A stretch of 64,000 nucleotides of DNA, taken from an uncultured Candidatus Melainabacteria bacterium (GTDB lineage: Bacteria; Cyanobacteriota; Vampirovibrionia; Gastranaerophilales; Gastranaerophilaceae). The stretch lies in contig CAKUUC010000002.1 of assembly GCA_934692625.1 (NCBI GenBank), positions 124,001-188,000 of the forward strand. Reading direction: 5' to 3'. The translations under genes were made by a program, and so were the position numbers. Below are positions 33,964 through 41,562 of this stretch, piece after piece (positions within the stretch are counted from its first letter, which is position 1; each line of letters opens with the position of its first letter). The notes beneath the pieces were generated by a model, which was given only the letters and a program-made list of their open reading frames with translations, made no database searches and had not been told where the DNA came from.

Positions 33964-34629
33964 TTATAAATCTCCGGAATTCATTATTTCTGTAAAGTTA
34001 TTCATAAGTTCGTCTTTATTCAATAATTTGCAAGTTTTACCGTTAGTTAATGTCGAAATTAATTTTTCTTCATTTTTTGTAAGCGTATTTGTATTGATTT
34101 TTGAATATTTTTTTTCAGGAGATTGCAAAGTTTGAGAAATTATTTCATTATCACTTGCACTTGCCTCTTTTATTACTGTGACGAGCGTTTCTAAATCAGA
34201 TTTTGTGAAGTTACATTCAAACTTTGGTTCAAATTTATTTATTGTTTCGTCAGCAATATTCACTTCAAAAACTTCTTTTATGTCTTTTCCGAGTCCACCG
34301 ATTTTGCCGGAAAAAGTATAATTACACTTGTTATCAATCCAACCGTTAATATCCGCTTTGATTGAAATTTTTAATCCAAAGAAATCTATATATTGGTCGA
34401 AATGAGCAGGCTCACAAGTTTTGATATTGTTATAATATCTGTTTGTAAGGTCGTTTGCTTTTGCGTCCCAAATCGCATCTTTGTTTGCTTTTTTATTTAA
34501 TATTTGCGTTACGGTTTCATGATTTATATCTTTTTGGTTGTCAATTTGACCTGTTGTGAGTGCATAAGATATAGGTAATGTGCCGATTATCATTATTGAT
34601 AAAACAAGTATTGTAAGTGTTTTTTTCAT
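33964..34629 (-). CDS. Secreted protein, tandem paralogue A
   Basis: A 221-residue protein with signal peptide (LTILVLSIMIIGTLPISYA). The core (about 60-150) has C-E-P...GLKISIKADINGW.DNKC.Y.F.GK..G...F, which matches the gene upstream (GMKLDFNVKISGW.NNKC.VDF.GK.NG). FEPKFECNFT matches FEPSAHCEFT. Conserved cysteines suggest disulfides. The function is unknown. It is probably one operon with its paralogue (15-bp gap) and the hydrolase. Confidence 0.65.
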   Translation of the reverse strand: MKKTLTILVLSIMIIGTLPISYALTTGQIDNQKDINHETVTQILNKKANKDAIWDAKANDLTNRYYNNIKTCEPAHFDQYIDFFGLKISIKADINGWIDNKCNYTFSGKIGGLGKDIKEVFEVNIADETINKFEPKFECNFTKSDLETLVTVIKEASASDNEIISQTLQSPEKKYSKINTNTLTKNEEKLISTLTNGKTCKLLNKDELMNNFTEIMNSGDL

Positions 34630-34644
34630 AGCTATTCCTTTTGT

Positions 34645-35217
34645 TTAAAAATTTAGTATTGTATTAAGGTTGATTGGATTTTTACTTATGTTTTTTATTT
34701 GACAAGCGCCTTGGTTAAATACGATATCCATCAAAGCCATATCAGAGTCAGAAGGATTTATGAACGATGTCATATCAATATCGTTCGGATTTTTTAGCAT
34801 TTTTGTTTGTCCGTTGCTTCGTGCTTCTTCTTGTAATATTGAATCACCAACTGATAAAAGTTGTTGTTGAGTGAATTCACAATGTGCGCTCGGTTCAAAC
34901 GTTAAAAGTTGCGCTTCAGATGGTGAAACTCCGTAAACAGAGGCAAATGAGTTTGAGGCTCCATTTGTTTTTCCTACAAAATCAACGATACATTTGTTGT
35001 TAGACCAACCGGAAATTTTTACGTTAAAGTCCAATTTCATACCAAGTGCTTCTGTTTTTAATTTTTCACTGTATGGTGTACATGCTTTGATACTGTTTGA
35101 AAGTTTGCTCCCCGTTGTGCTTGCTGGAACTTTACGAGTCGTTACAACTTCTGCAATAACTTGAGTGCTTATTATTGTAAAAGCGAGTAGCGTTAAAATA
35201 TAATAAATCTTTTTCAT
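34645..35217 (-). CDS. Secreted protein, tandem paralogue B
   Basis: A 190-residue protein with signal peptide (IYYILTLLAFTIISTQVIA). The core has ACTPYSEKLK, GWSNNKCIVDF and CEFTQQQL; the C-terminal Cys is in QGACQIK. It shares the plan and cysteine positions with paralogue A. It is transcribed from one half of the symmetric divergent promoter at 35246-35279. Confidence 0.65.
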   Translation of the reverse strand: MKKIYYILTLLAFTIISTQVIAEVVTTRKVPASTTGSKLSNSIKACTPYSEKLKTEALGMKLDFNVKISGWSNNKCIVDFVGKTNGASNSFASVYGVSPSEAQLLTFEPSAHCEFTQQQLLSVGDSILQEEARSNGQTKMLKNPNDIDMTSFINPSDSDMALMDIVFNQGACQIKNISKNPINLNTILNF

Positions 35218-35245
35218 TCTATCACCTGCTTAGTTATTTTATTTT

Positions 35246-35279
35246 TATTATACCAATATTATAAAATTTTGGTATAATA
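35246..35279. promoter_or_regulatory. Symmetric divergent promoter
   Basis: A perfect 11-bp inverted repeat (TATTATACCAA / TTGGTATAATA) places an extended -10 TGGTATAAT on each strand, facing outwards, 12 bp apart. Plus-strand -10 is 35273-35278 (gene at 35318); minus-strand -10 is 35247-35252 (gene at 35217). RNA polymerase could occupy only one side at a time. Confidence 0.65.
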
Positions 35280-35317
35280 TATGTGAGGTATTTTGAAATT
35301 TTTCATGGAGAGAGAAT

Positions 35318-36025
35318 ATGGCAAGGTATGAGATTTCCGCTAATGAATTACTAATGATAGGTGTTGGAATTTTGATTGTGGGTATTGTTCTTGCATCTTA
35401 TTCTTTTTCTACTTATGTTGAAATGAAGCAGTTGGATAGTCAATTTGATTTTGACACACTTGATAAAAATACCCAAATGTCGACTTCTGACAAATATTAT
35501 AAATATCTTGAATATTCCGACATTCTAAATCAAAAACTCAAGGCAAATAAAAATATTCCATTTAAAAATGTTGCTTGTGTTTATCTTGATTATGCTCAAC
35601 ATAACGCAACAGCATTATATGATTTGACTGATAAAAAAATGACAATGGATTCGGAGAAAAAAAGTGTAGGATTAAGTAATATTCGTTCTTTGTATAAAAT
35701 GTTAGATAACTATAAATCTTGTTCAAATGCATCTGCGTATAAAAAAGTTCTTGATGATATTTTAGAGGGCGCTTCAAATGCAGAAAAGGACAAATTGAGA
35801 GCAGATGAAAGAATGAACGAATTTTTGTATGGTGGAGAACCTAAAGTTCCGGAACTTGCCACTCCAGAAGAACAACAACAGTATGAGGCGCAACAAAATC
35901 AACCACCAGTTCAAGAGCAATCTGCACCAAATTATGTTGATAATAGCGGTCATGCACAGAATTTAACACAAGAGCAAATTGATTATATAAATTCACAACA
36001 AGTCCAAACCTCAAAAACCGAGTAA
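35318..36025 (+). CDS. Membrane-anchored protein of unknown function
   Basis: A 235-residue protein with one N-terminal membrane helix (residues 10-30, LLMIGVGILIVGIVLASYSF) and the rest probably outside the membrane. Residues 35-170 are helical and Lys/Asp-rich. Residues 175-235 are a Gln/Pro-rich low-complexity tail (EEQQQYEAQQNQPPVQEQ), like that of the secreted protein at 28085. GAGAGAATAT precedes the ATG. No family was recognised. It is followed by repeats. Confidence 0.55.
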   Translation: MARYEISANELLMIGVGILIVGIVLASYSFSTYVEMKQLDSQFDFDTLDKNTQMSTSDKYYKYLEYSDILNQKLKANKNIPFKNVACVYLDYAQHNATALYDLTDKKMTMDSEKKSVGLSNIRSLYKMLDNYKSCSNASAYKKVLDDILEGASNAEKDKLRADERMNEFLYGGEPKVPELATPEEQQQYEAQQNQPPVQEQSAPNYVDNSGHAQNLTQEQIDYINSQQVQTSKTE

Positions 36026-36076
36026 ATTTGCAATTCGGAATAATCTTGCTTTTGCAAAGTTTGTTGGCATTGCAAT

Positions 36077-36252
36077 GACGTTATTTTACGAGTCAGGCGG
36101 TGCCTGACCTACGTTTGTCATTGAAATATGTGTTCATTTTCGTTGATTTTTTACCCAACCCTTGAGTGGGAACCGAAATCTATGATTTCAGGGTTGGGTA
36201 AAAAGAAAAACAGATTCTGAATAAGATAAAATCTACGCAATTAAAATTGCTT
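36077..36252. repeat. 176-bp repeat, copy 1
   Basis: Identical by eye to 40300-40475. It contains a GTCAGG palindrome (36092-36108), a hairpin with arms TTTTTACCCAACCC and GGGTTGGGTAAAAA, and the 5' half of a nested-hairpin repeat. The 3' half of the last is missing here but present in copy 2. Confidence 0.9.
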
Positions 36253-36270
36253 TTGGATATTATAAAATGT

Positions 36271-36306
36271 TAGCGGCAGGATTTCGTTTTCGAAATCCTG
36301 CCGCTA
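36271..36306 (-). terminator. Strong hairpin at the end of the EamA transporter
   Basis: TAGCGGCAGGATTTCG (36271-36286) pairs perfectly with 36291-36306 around a TTTT loop. On the minus strand AACATTTTAT follows. It lies 10 bp after the transporter stop codon. Confidence 0.75.
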
Positions 36307-36315
36307 TATTATTCC

Positions 36316-37197
36316 TTACTTCTTTTTATTTATAATAATTACCAAAACTCCAAGCAGTATTGCTAAAATGCCTGTCCATATTTCGGCGGATAAATGTTCA
36401 TGAAATACTGTAAGCCCGATAATGAGGGCTGTAATTGGTTCTAAAGATCCGAGTATGGCCGCTTTTGTTGAGCCGATTAGTTTGATTGATATTGTAATTG
36501 TTTCAATTGAAATTATCGTCGGAAATAGTGCCAATCCTAGACTAAGCAACCATTGTGAAGGTGTTGTCAATATCTGTAAATCTTGGCAGAAATGTAAATT
36601 GTAAATGTAAACGAATAATCCAAATAACATCACGTAGAAAGTTAGTTTTTCGCTATTCATACTATTCACTATTTTTATATTTTTAACTCCGACAATATAT
36701 AGTGCGTACATCAATGCCGAGAGTAAAACTATCAATACCCCGTGCAAATTCAAGCCTGAGCCTTCGGATTTTCCGCTATATAAAAAATATAATCCGGTTA
36801 AAATTAATGAAATTGAGAGTAATACAGATTTTGTAATTTTTTCTTTAAAAAATATCGCCATAAGAATTGCTACCATAACAGGATAAACAAACAAAATTGT
36901 GCAGGCGACACCGGCTTCTATATAGTGAAATGCTTCAAATAGAAGTAGTGAAGACAGTGAAAAGAAAATTCCGAGAAAAAACAGTGGCAAGACTTCACTT
37001 TTTGTCAATGTTAATGAGGATTTCTTGACTAATTTTAGCCAAATTCCGTAAATAAAAACGGCAAAAATATATCTGTAAAATAGTACCGAATTTACACCAA
37101 TTCCTTTTGCGTATAATGGAAGTGCAAATAAGGGGTTTGTGCCATAACTTACAGCGGCAAGTGCCCCTAGGGTAAAGCCTTTTGTATTCTTGTCCAT
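36316..37197 (-). CDS. EamA-family (DMT) transporter
   Basis: A 293-residue inner membrane protein with ten probable helices in two EamA halves (residues 5-135 and 150-290). Clear segments are GVACTILFVYPVMVAILMAIFF and the closing ILAILLGVLVIIINKKK. EamA proteins export amino acids, nucleobases or other metabolites; the substrate is unknown. The second-half signature LEPITALIIGLTVFHE matches the family. It is divergent from the response regulator at 37319. Confidence 0.88.
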   Translation of the reverse strand: MDKNTKGFTLGALAAVSYGTNPLFALPLYAKGIGVNSVLFYRYIFAVFIYGIWLKLVKKSSLTLTKSEVLPLFFLGIFFSLSSLLLFEAFHYIEAGVACTILFVYPVMVAILMAIFFKEKITKSVLLSISLILTGLYFLYSGKSEGSGLNLHGVLIVLLSALMYALYIVGVKNIKIVNSMNSEKLTFYVMLFGLFVYIYNLHFCQDLQILTTPSQWLLSLGLALFPTIISIETITISIKLIGSTKAAILGSLEPITALIIGLTVFHEHLSAEIWTGILAILLGVLVIIINKKK

Positions 37198-37268
37198 ACT
37201 TTCTCCTCAATGGATAAATTAACTTAAAATTGTCCAAAAATCAATCTTTAAAAAATCTTTATCAAATG

Positions 37269-37297
37269 TTGAAAAATACTTGATTATTTTGTACAAT
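37269..37297 (+). promoter_or_regulatory. Promoter of the two-component pair
   Basis: TTGAAA (37269-37274), 17 bp and TACAAT (37292-37297). Start of transcription near 37304 places the ATG at 37319 just downstream, with AAGGGG between. This excludes the in-frame ATG at 37280 as start. Confidence 0.75.
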
Positions 37298-37318
37298 TTG
37301 TCCAAAGGGGAAGTTTCT

Positions 37319-38038
37319 ATGGTTGAATCGCAAAAAAGAGTTTTAATTGTTGATGACGATGATGAAATCAGAGAGTTGCTTGAATTTGATATCGCAAGCA
37401 GCGGTTATTTTGTAGATACCGCAAAAGATGGTATGGAAGGACTTAATAAGGTTCTGAACAATACTTATGATATCGTTTTGCTTGATGTTATGATGCCAAA
37501 AATGAATGGTTTTGAAGTTTGTAAAAATATCAGACAGGCAAAATTGGGTATTCCAGTTTTGTTGTTGACCGCAAAAGGTACAATTGAGGATAAAACGACT
37601 GGGTTTGATTGCGGAGCGGACGATTATTTGGTAAAACCGTTTGATATTCAAGAAGTTTTGTTGAGAATCAGAGTTTTATTGAGAAGAAATTCTGTCAATG
37701 TTGAGGAAGAAAATTCATTGTCTAACGAAATTTTAAAATCCGGAGATATTGAAATTTTTCCTGAGTCTTTAGAATGTGCGATTGTTAATCACAAGGTCAA
37801 ACTTACTCCGACGGAATTCGAAATTTTATACTGTTTGATGCAACACTTTAACAACCCTGTAACTTTGGCAACTTTGCTTGATGAGGTTTGGGGATATGAC
37901 AGTAATGAAGATGTTAGAATGCTTAGGGTTCACGTTGGAGGATTGAGAAATAAAATCGAAGAAAATCCGAAAGACCCAAAATATCTTCATACAGTTACTA
38001 ATGTAGGGTATAAATTGACACCGTTTGGTCAGGCTTAG
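37319..38038 (+). CDS. OmpR-family response regulator (RpaB-like)
   Basis: A 239-residue regulator. The receiver domain (residues 6-118) has D12-D13-D14, phosphoacceptor D56 in LLDVMMPKMNGFEVC, T83-region LLTAKG and K105-region LVKPF. A winged helix-turn-helix (about 145-235) shows KLTPTEFEILYCLMQH and RMLRVHVGGLRNKIEENP. The sequence reads like cyanobacterial RpaB, which controls envelope and stress genes, but this is from memory. It is followed 6 bp later by its probable kinase. Confidence 0.9.
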   Translation: MVESQKRVLIVDDDDEIRELLEFDIASSGYFVDTAKDGMEGLNKVLNNTYDIVLLDVMMPKMNGFEVCKNIRQAKLGIPVLLLTAKGTIEDKTTGFDCGADDYLVKPFDIQEVLLRIRVLLRRNSVNVEEENSLSNEILKSGDIEIFPESLECAIVNHKVKLTPTEFEILYCLMQHFNNPVTLATLLDEVWGYDSNEDVRMLRVHVGGLRNKIEENPKDPKYLHTVTNVGYKLTPFGQA

Positions 38039-38044
38039 TTTTTT

Positions 38045-39742
38045 ATGAAAAAGAAAAAATATCAATTCAAAAGATTAAAAATTATTGAACAAATTGCAAT
38101 CGTATTTTTTATTGCCGTTGTAATTCCGATTTCTATTAGTGGTTTTATTATCAATAATATTAACCAACAATCATTGAGAAAACAGTTGCGAGAGTCTGCA
38201 ATCCTTGTTGCTGCAATGGTTTCAGATGAAGTAGATTTCTTTATAACAACGAATGAATCAACGCTTGCTCAAATTGCGGATACTTTGGATTATATTCCGT
38301 CAAAGGCAGCAAAGCTCAATTTTATCAATAATATTTCTAAAAAATATCCGACTTGCGATAGAATTTATATTGCAAAAGATACAAAAGAACTTGAAAAAAT
38401 TAGTGCAATGGCTTATGCAAAGGAAGAAACTTACCTTTCCGCTCAGATGAAAGACGGCTCATTTCTTGTCATAACCTTCAATCCAGAGGCTTGGCAGGGT
38501 GAACTGTTCAAATCATTGGAGCAAGATAACAGACAAATTTATATTTTAGACGGGAATAACCATTTGCTTTCTGCGCATAATTTTACGCCAGAGGTTTTTC
38601 AAGAAACTTTAGAGTTACTTCCTGATGAAAAAATTGAAAATAATCCGGTAATGATTGGTGATGAGAAAAACCAGCCGGTTGTGTATTTGCACAAGAAAAA
38701 TCCAAATGTGACTATTGTTGTTAATACGACCGAAAAAATTGCTAAAAAAGCGATTTTGGATAATAGAGTAAAAATTGTATTATCTGTATTGAGTTCAATT
38801 TTGGCGATGATGGTTTTGATTGGTTTTTATATTTATTATTTGTATATCAACATGCGCCAATTATTTAAGGCTGTTATGGCTTTGTCAAAAGGTAATTATC
38901 AGCGTCAAATTCGTTTGTTGAGCACTTCGTTTACTCCTTATGAAATCGTATTTTTGGCGAATGAATTTAACAATATGGCATCAGAAATTCACAAATCATA
39001 TTTAGAACTTCAACATAAAAATATTGAGTTGAAACAGTTGAATGAATTTCGTTCTAACTTGATTGATACAGTAAGTCACGAGTTAAGAACTCCATTAACA
39101 AGCATTCAGGGGTATACGTCAAGACTTATGAGGCAAGATATTGTTATTGATGAAGAGATGAAACAAAAATCCTTGAGAATAATCAAGGAGCAAACCGAAC
39201 GTTTAAACCGTTTGATAGAAGATTTGTTGACCATTCCGGATATTGAGGGTATGAGATTGCGTACGGTTAATGACAATGTAAATCTGGATAAGGTTTTGGA
39301 ACAGGCCGAATTGTTGTTGAGAAAACGTGACGGGCATGAAATTATTGTGAGTTTGCCTGATGATTTGCCGCAAGTCGTTGCTGATAAAGGACGCTTGGAA
39401 CAAGTATTTATCAATTTGTTTGAAAATGCCGTTAAATATTCTTATCCGGACACTCCAATTTTGGTTGATGCAAAAGTTATTGACGAAAAAATTGTGGTAG
39501 ATGTGAAAAATTCTTGCGATGAAATTCCGGAAAAGAAATTGCAAACACTTTTTGAAAAATTTGTAAGACTTGATGATAATATGACAAGAACCACTCGTGG
39601 CACAGGTTTAGGACTGTTTATTGTCAAAGGCTTAATTGAAGCTATGAATGGAACTATTGAACTGTTTTCAACACCGGATTACGGTTTTACTGCCAGAATT
39701 ACTTTGAATATTGCAAAAGAAGAAGAAAATAATGATGAATAA
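38045..39742 (+). CDS. Membrane sensor histidine kinase
   Basis: A 565-residue kinase. Transmembrane helices lie at about 17-38 (IAIVFFIAVVIPISISGFII) and 245-265 (VLSVLSSILAMMVLIGFYIYYLY), with a periplasmic sensor domain of 200 residues between. A HAMP linker follows, then HisKA with phospho-acceptor His345 in SHELRTPLTSIQG. HATPase boxes are N (FINLFENAVKY) and G (TRGTGLGLFIVKG). It is probably the partner of the regulator just upstream. Overall layout resembles NblS-type kinases, although no PAS domain was recognised. Confidence 0.9.
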   Translation: MKKKKYQFKRLKIIEQIAIVFFIAVVIPISISGFIINNINQQSLRKQLRESAILVAAMVSDEVDFFITTNESTLAQIADTLDYIPSKAAKLNFINNISKKYPTCDRIYIAKDTKELEKISAMAYAKEETYLSAQMKDGSFLVITFNPEAWQGELFKSLEQDNRQIYILDGNNHLLSAHNFTPEVFQETLELLPDEKIENNPVMIGDEKNQPVVYLHKKNPNVTIVVNTTEKIAKKAILDNRVKIVLSVLSSILAMMVLIGFYIYYLYINMRQLFKAVMALSKGNYQRQIRLLSTSFTPYEIVFLANEFNNMASEIHKSYLELQHKNIELKQLNEFRSNLIDTVSHELRTPLTSIQGYTSRLMRQDIVIDEEMKQKSLRIIKEQTERLNRLIEDLLTIPDIEGMRLRTVNDNVNLDKVLEQAELLLRKRDGHEIIVSLPDDLPQVVADKGRLEQVFINLFENAVKYSYPDTPILVDAKVIDEKIVVDVKNSCDEIPEKKLQTLFEKFVRLDDNMTRTTRGTGLGLFIVKGLIEAMNGTIELFSTPDYGFTARITLNIAKEEENNDE

Positions 39743-40160
39743 ATTTATGCAAATTGCAATAGATGAGGCTCTAAAAACTAAGTCAGATGTTCCAATTGGT
39801 GCGGTTTTGGTTAGAAATGGCGAAATTATTGCAAAATCGCATAACACCAAAGAACTTGATAACGATGTAACTTCGCACGCAGAAATTTTGGCAATTCGTC
39901 AAGGTGAGAAGTTTTTTGATAATTGGCGGCTTGACGGCTGTGAACTTTATGTGACGTTAGAACCTTGTCCTATGTGTGGTTGGGCAATTTTGCAATCTAG
40001 GATAAGTAAGGTTTATTTTGGAAGTTATGACACAAAATACGGAGCGTTTTCAGCACTGGAACTCCATAAAAAATCTGAATTTAAACCACAAATTTATGGT
40101 GGAATTTCGGAAAAAGAATGCGATGAGGTCTTAAAAACTTTTTTTGATAAAATCCGTTAG
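39732..40160 (+). CDS. tadA: tRNA-specific adenosine deaminase TadA
   Basis: TadA converts A34 to inosine in tRNA-Arg(ACG). The 142 residues show zinc ligands His49 (with catalytic Glu51 in SHAEIL) and Cys79, Cys82 in LEPCPMCGWAI. DTKYGAFSALEL also fits. The start at 39732 overlaps the kinase stop by 11 bp. A longer in-frame frame from 39711 lies within the kinase gene and has no ribosome site. A related cytosine or guanine deaminase is less likely. Confidence 0.88.
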   Translation: MMNKFMQIAIDEALKTKSDVPIGAVLVRNGEIIAKSHNTKELDNDVTSHAEILAIRQGEKFFDNWRLDGCELYVTLEPCPMCGWAILQSRISKVYFGSYDTKYGAFSALELHKKSEFKPQIYGGISEKECDEVLKTFFDKIR

Positions 40161-40164
40161 AATG

Positions 40165-41219
40165 TTGAAGAATTCCCAAAATTTTTCTAAGTTTTCAGAA
40201 TGACTAACCACTTGCAAAGCACACCAATCAGTCATTCCGGACAGCACGAACGACAGTGAGTGCGAGATCCGGAATCTGTTCCTTTGGCAAATATTGAACG
40301 ACGTTATTTTACGAGTCAGGCGGTGCCTGACCTACGTTTGTCATTGAAATATGTGTTCATTTTCGTTGATTTTTTACCCAACCCTTGAGTGGGAACCGAA
40401 ATCTATGATTTCAGGGTTGGGTAAAAAGAAAAACAGATTCTGAATAAGATAAAATCTACGCAATTAAAATTGCTTGATTTTTAATCATTTCAGAATGACG
40501 TACTCTTTGGTAGGTATACCAACTTGTCACTCTGAACAGCACGAACGATAGAGAGTGCGTAGATTCAGAGTCTGTTTTTATGTGGGTATTGAACGAGTTT
40601 TTACCAGATTCTTACAAAGCGAACCAACGAACCAATGGTGAGTTGAGTGAGTCTGTATGCGTAGGCGAAGCCGAAGAAGAATAAGATTGCAATTGAAATT
40701 GCTTGATTTTTAATCTTTTCAGAATGACGTGCGCTTTGCTAGGTATACCAACTTGTCACTCTGAACTTGATTCAGAGTCTGTTTTTATGTGGGTATTGAA
40801 CGAGTTTTTACCAGATTCTGAATAAGATAAAATCTACGCAATTGAAATTGCTTGATTTTTAATCATTTCAGAATGACGTGAGCTTTGCTAGGTTGCCCCC
40901 AAAAGTCATGCCGAACTTGATTCGGCATCTCTTCCAAACTCAAAATAAAACAAAGAATTAAGTCCCTAAAATCCTTGTTATAACTTGATATGAAGGGACC
41001 CTGAAACGAGATTCAGGGTGACTATTGGGTTTGTCTGTTCACTATTTTCAGTAGGTCGGCGTTGCCACGCCGACGGCGTTAATTTACCAGATTCTGAATA
41101 ACAAGAAAATTTATTCGCTCATTGCATTCGCAAAAATTTTCTAAGTTCTCTCCAATGACGTATCCCTTGCTATTCTCACCGAATAGTCATTCCGGACTCC
41201 GATCCGGAATCTGTTAATG
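40165..41219. repeat. 1-kb mosaic of palindromic repeats
   Basis: No gene. Elements in order: GTCA hairpin 40231-40280 (CCGGA/TCCGG); 176-bp copy 2 at 40300-40475; nested-hairpin repeat 40431-40500; GTCA hairpin 40526-40577; another nested-hairpin repeat near 40685-40730; GTCA hairpin 40755-40783; nested repeat 40810-40877; GTCA hairpin 40905-40933 (ATGCCGAA/TTCGGCAT); minus GTCA hairpin 40998-41019; GTAGGT palindrome 41055-41074; nested repeat 41088-41160; GTCA hairpin 41186-41215. Linkers such as CTTTGCTAGGTATACCAACTT recur. Confidence 0.85.
40300..40475. repeat. 176-bp repeat, copy 2
   Basis: Identical by eye to 36077-36252. Here it runs on into a complete nested-hairpin repeat, which suggests that copy 1 was derived from a copy like this one. 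Confidence 0.9.
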
Positions 41220-41296
41220 CGATAGCTTTGCTATTTTCTCTACTTTGTTTCAATTCCTTAACATAAAATTGTAATATTACAAAATGTAAAAATTAC

Positions 41297-41354
41297 TTTA
41301 AAACCTCGAAAGTCTTGATATAATTGCTTTATGGTATGGTATGGTATGGTGTGG
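41297..41354 (+). promoter_or_regulatory. Promoter with TATGG tandem repeat (copy 2)
   Basis: TTTAAA (41297-41302), 16 bp and TATAAT (41319-41324). After TGCTT, four TATGG units (41330-41349) and a TGTGG variant follow. TTAC-AAAAT-GTAA lies upstream (about 41274-41286). It is followed by a 210-base leader before the prepilin ATG at 41563. Confidence 0.75.
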
Positions 41355-41443
41355 CGGGGCGGTGTACTTATGGGTAAAAATCGTTCATAATAGAAATATG
41401 ATTTTGCAAATTGGAAATTATAAAACCGTAGAATCAACGAGAA

Positions 41444-41530
41444 AAACAGACTCTGAATCACCGAGTAGGAACAGAAAATAACGTTTCGATTTCATCTCAA
41501 CTTATTTTCTAGTCAGTTCAGAATCTGTTT
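41444..41530 (+). promoter_or_regulatory. Nested hairpin in the 5' leader of a prepilin gene
   Basis: AAACAGACTCTGAA (41444-41457) pairs with TTCAGAATCTGTTT (41517-41530), one mismatch. Within it AGAAAATAA (41473-41481) pairs with TTATTTTCT (41502-41510). A member of the interspersed nested-hairpin family here ends 33 bases before the start codon and would fold in the mRNA. Confidence 0.65.
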
Positions 41531-41562
41531 ATAGGAATTACAAATAAAAAGGAGTATTAAAC

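Noticed and set aside
40165..41219. Insertion sequence or prophage remnant
   Set aside because: No transposase, integrase or phage-like coding sequence and no long terminal repeats; only short palindromic modules.
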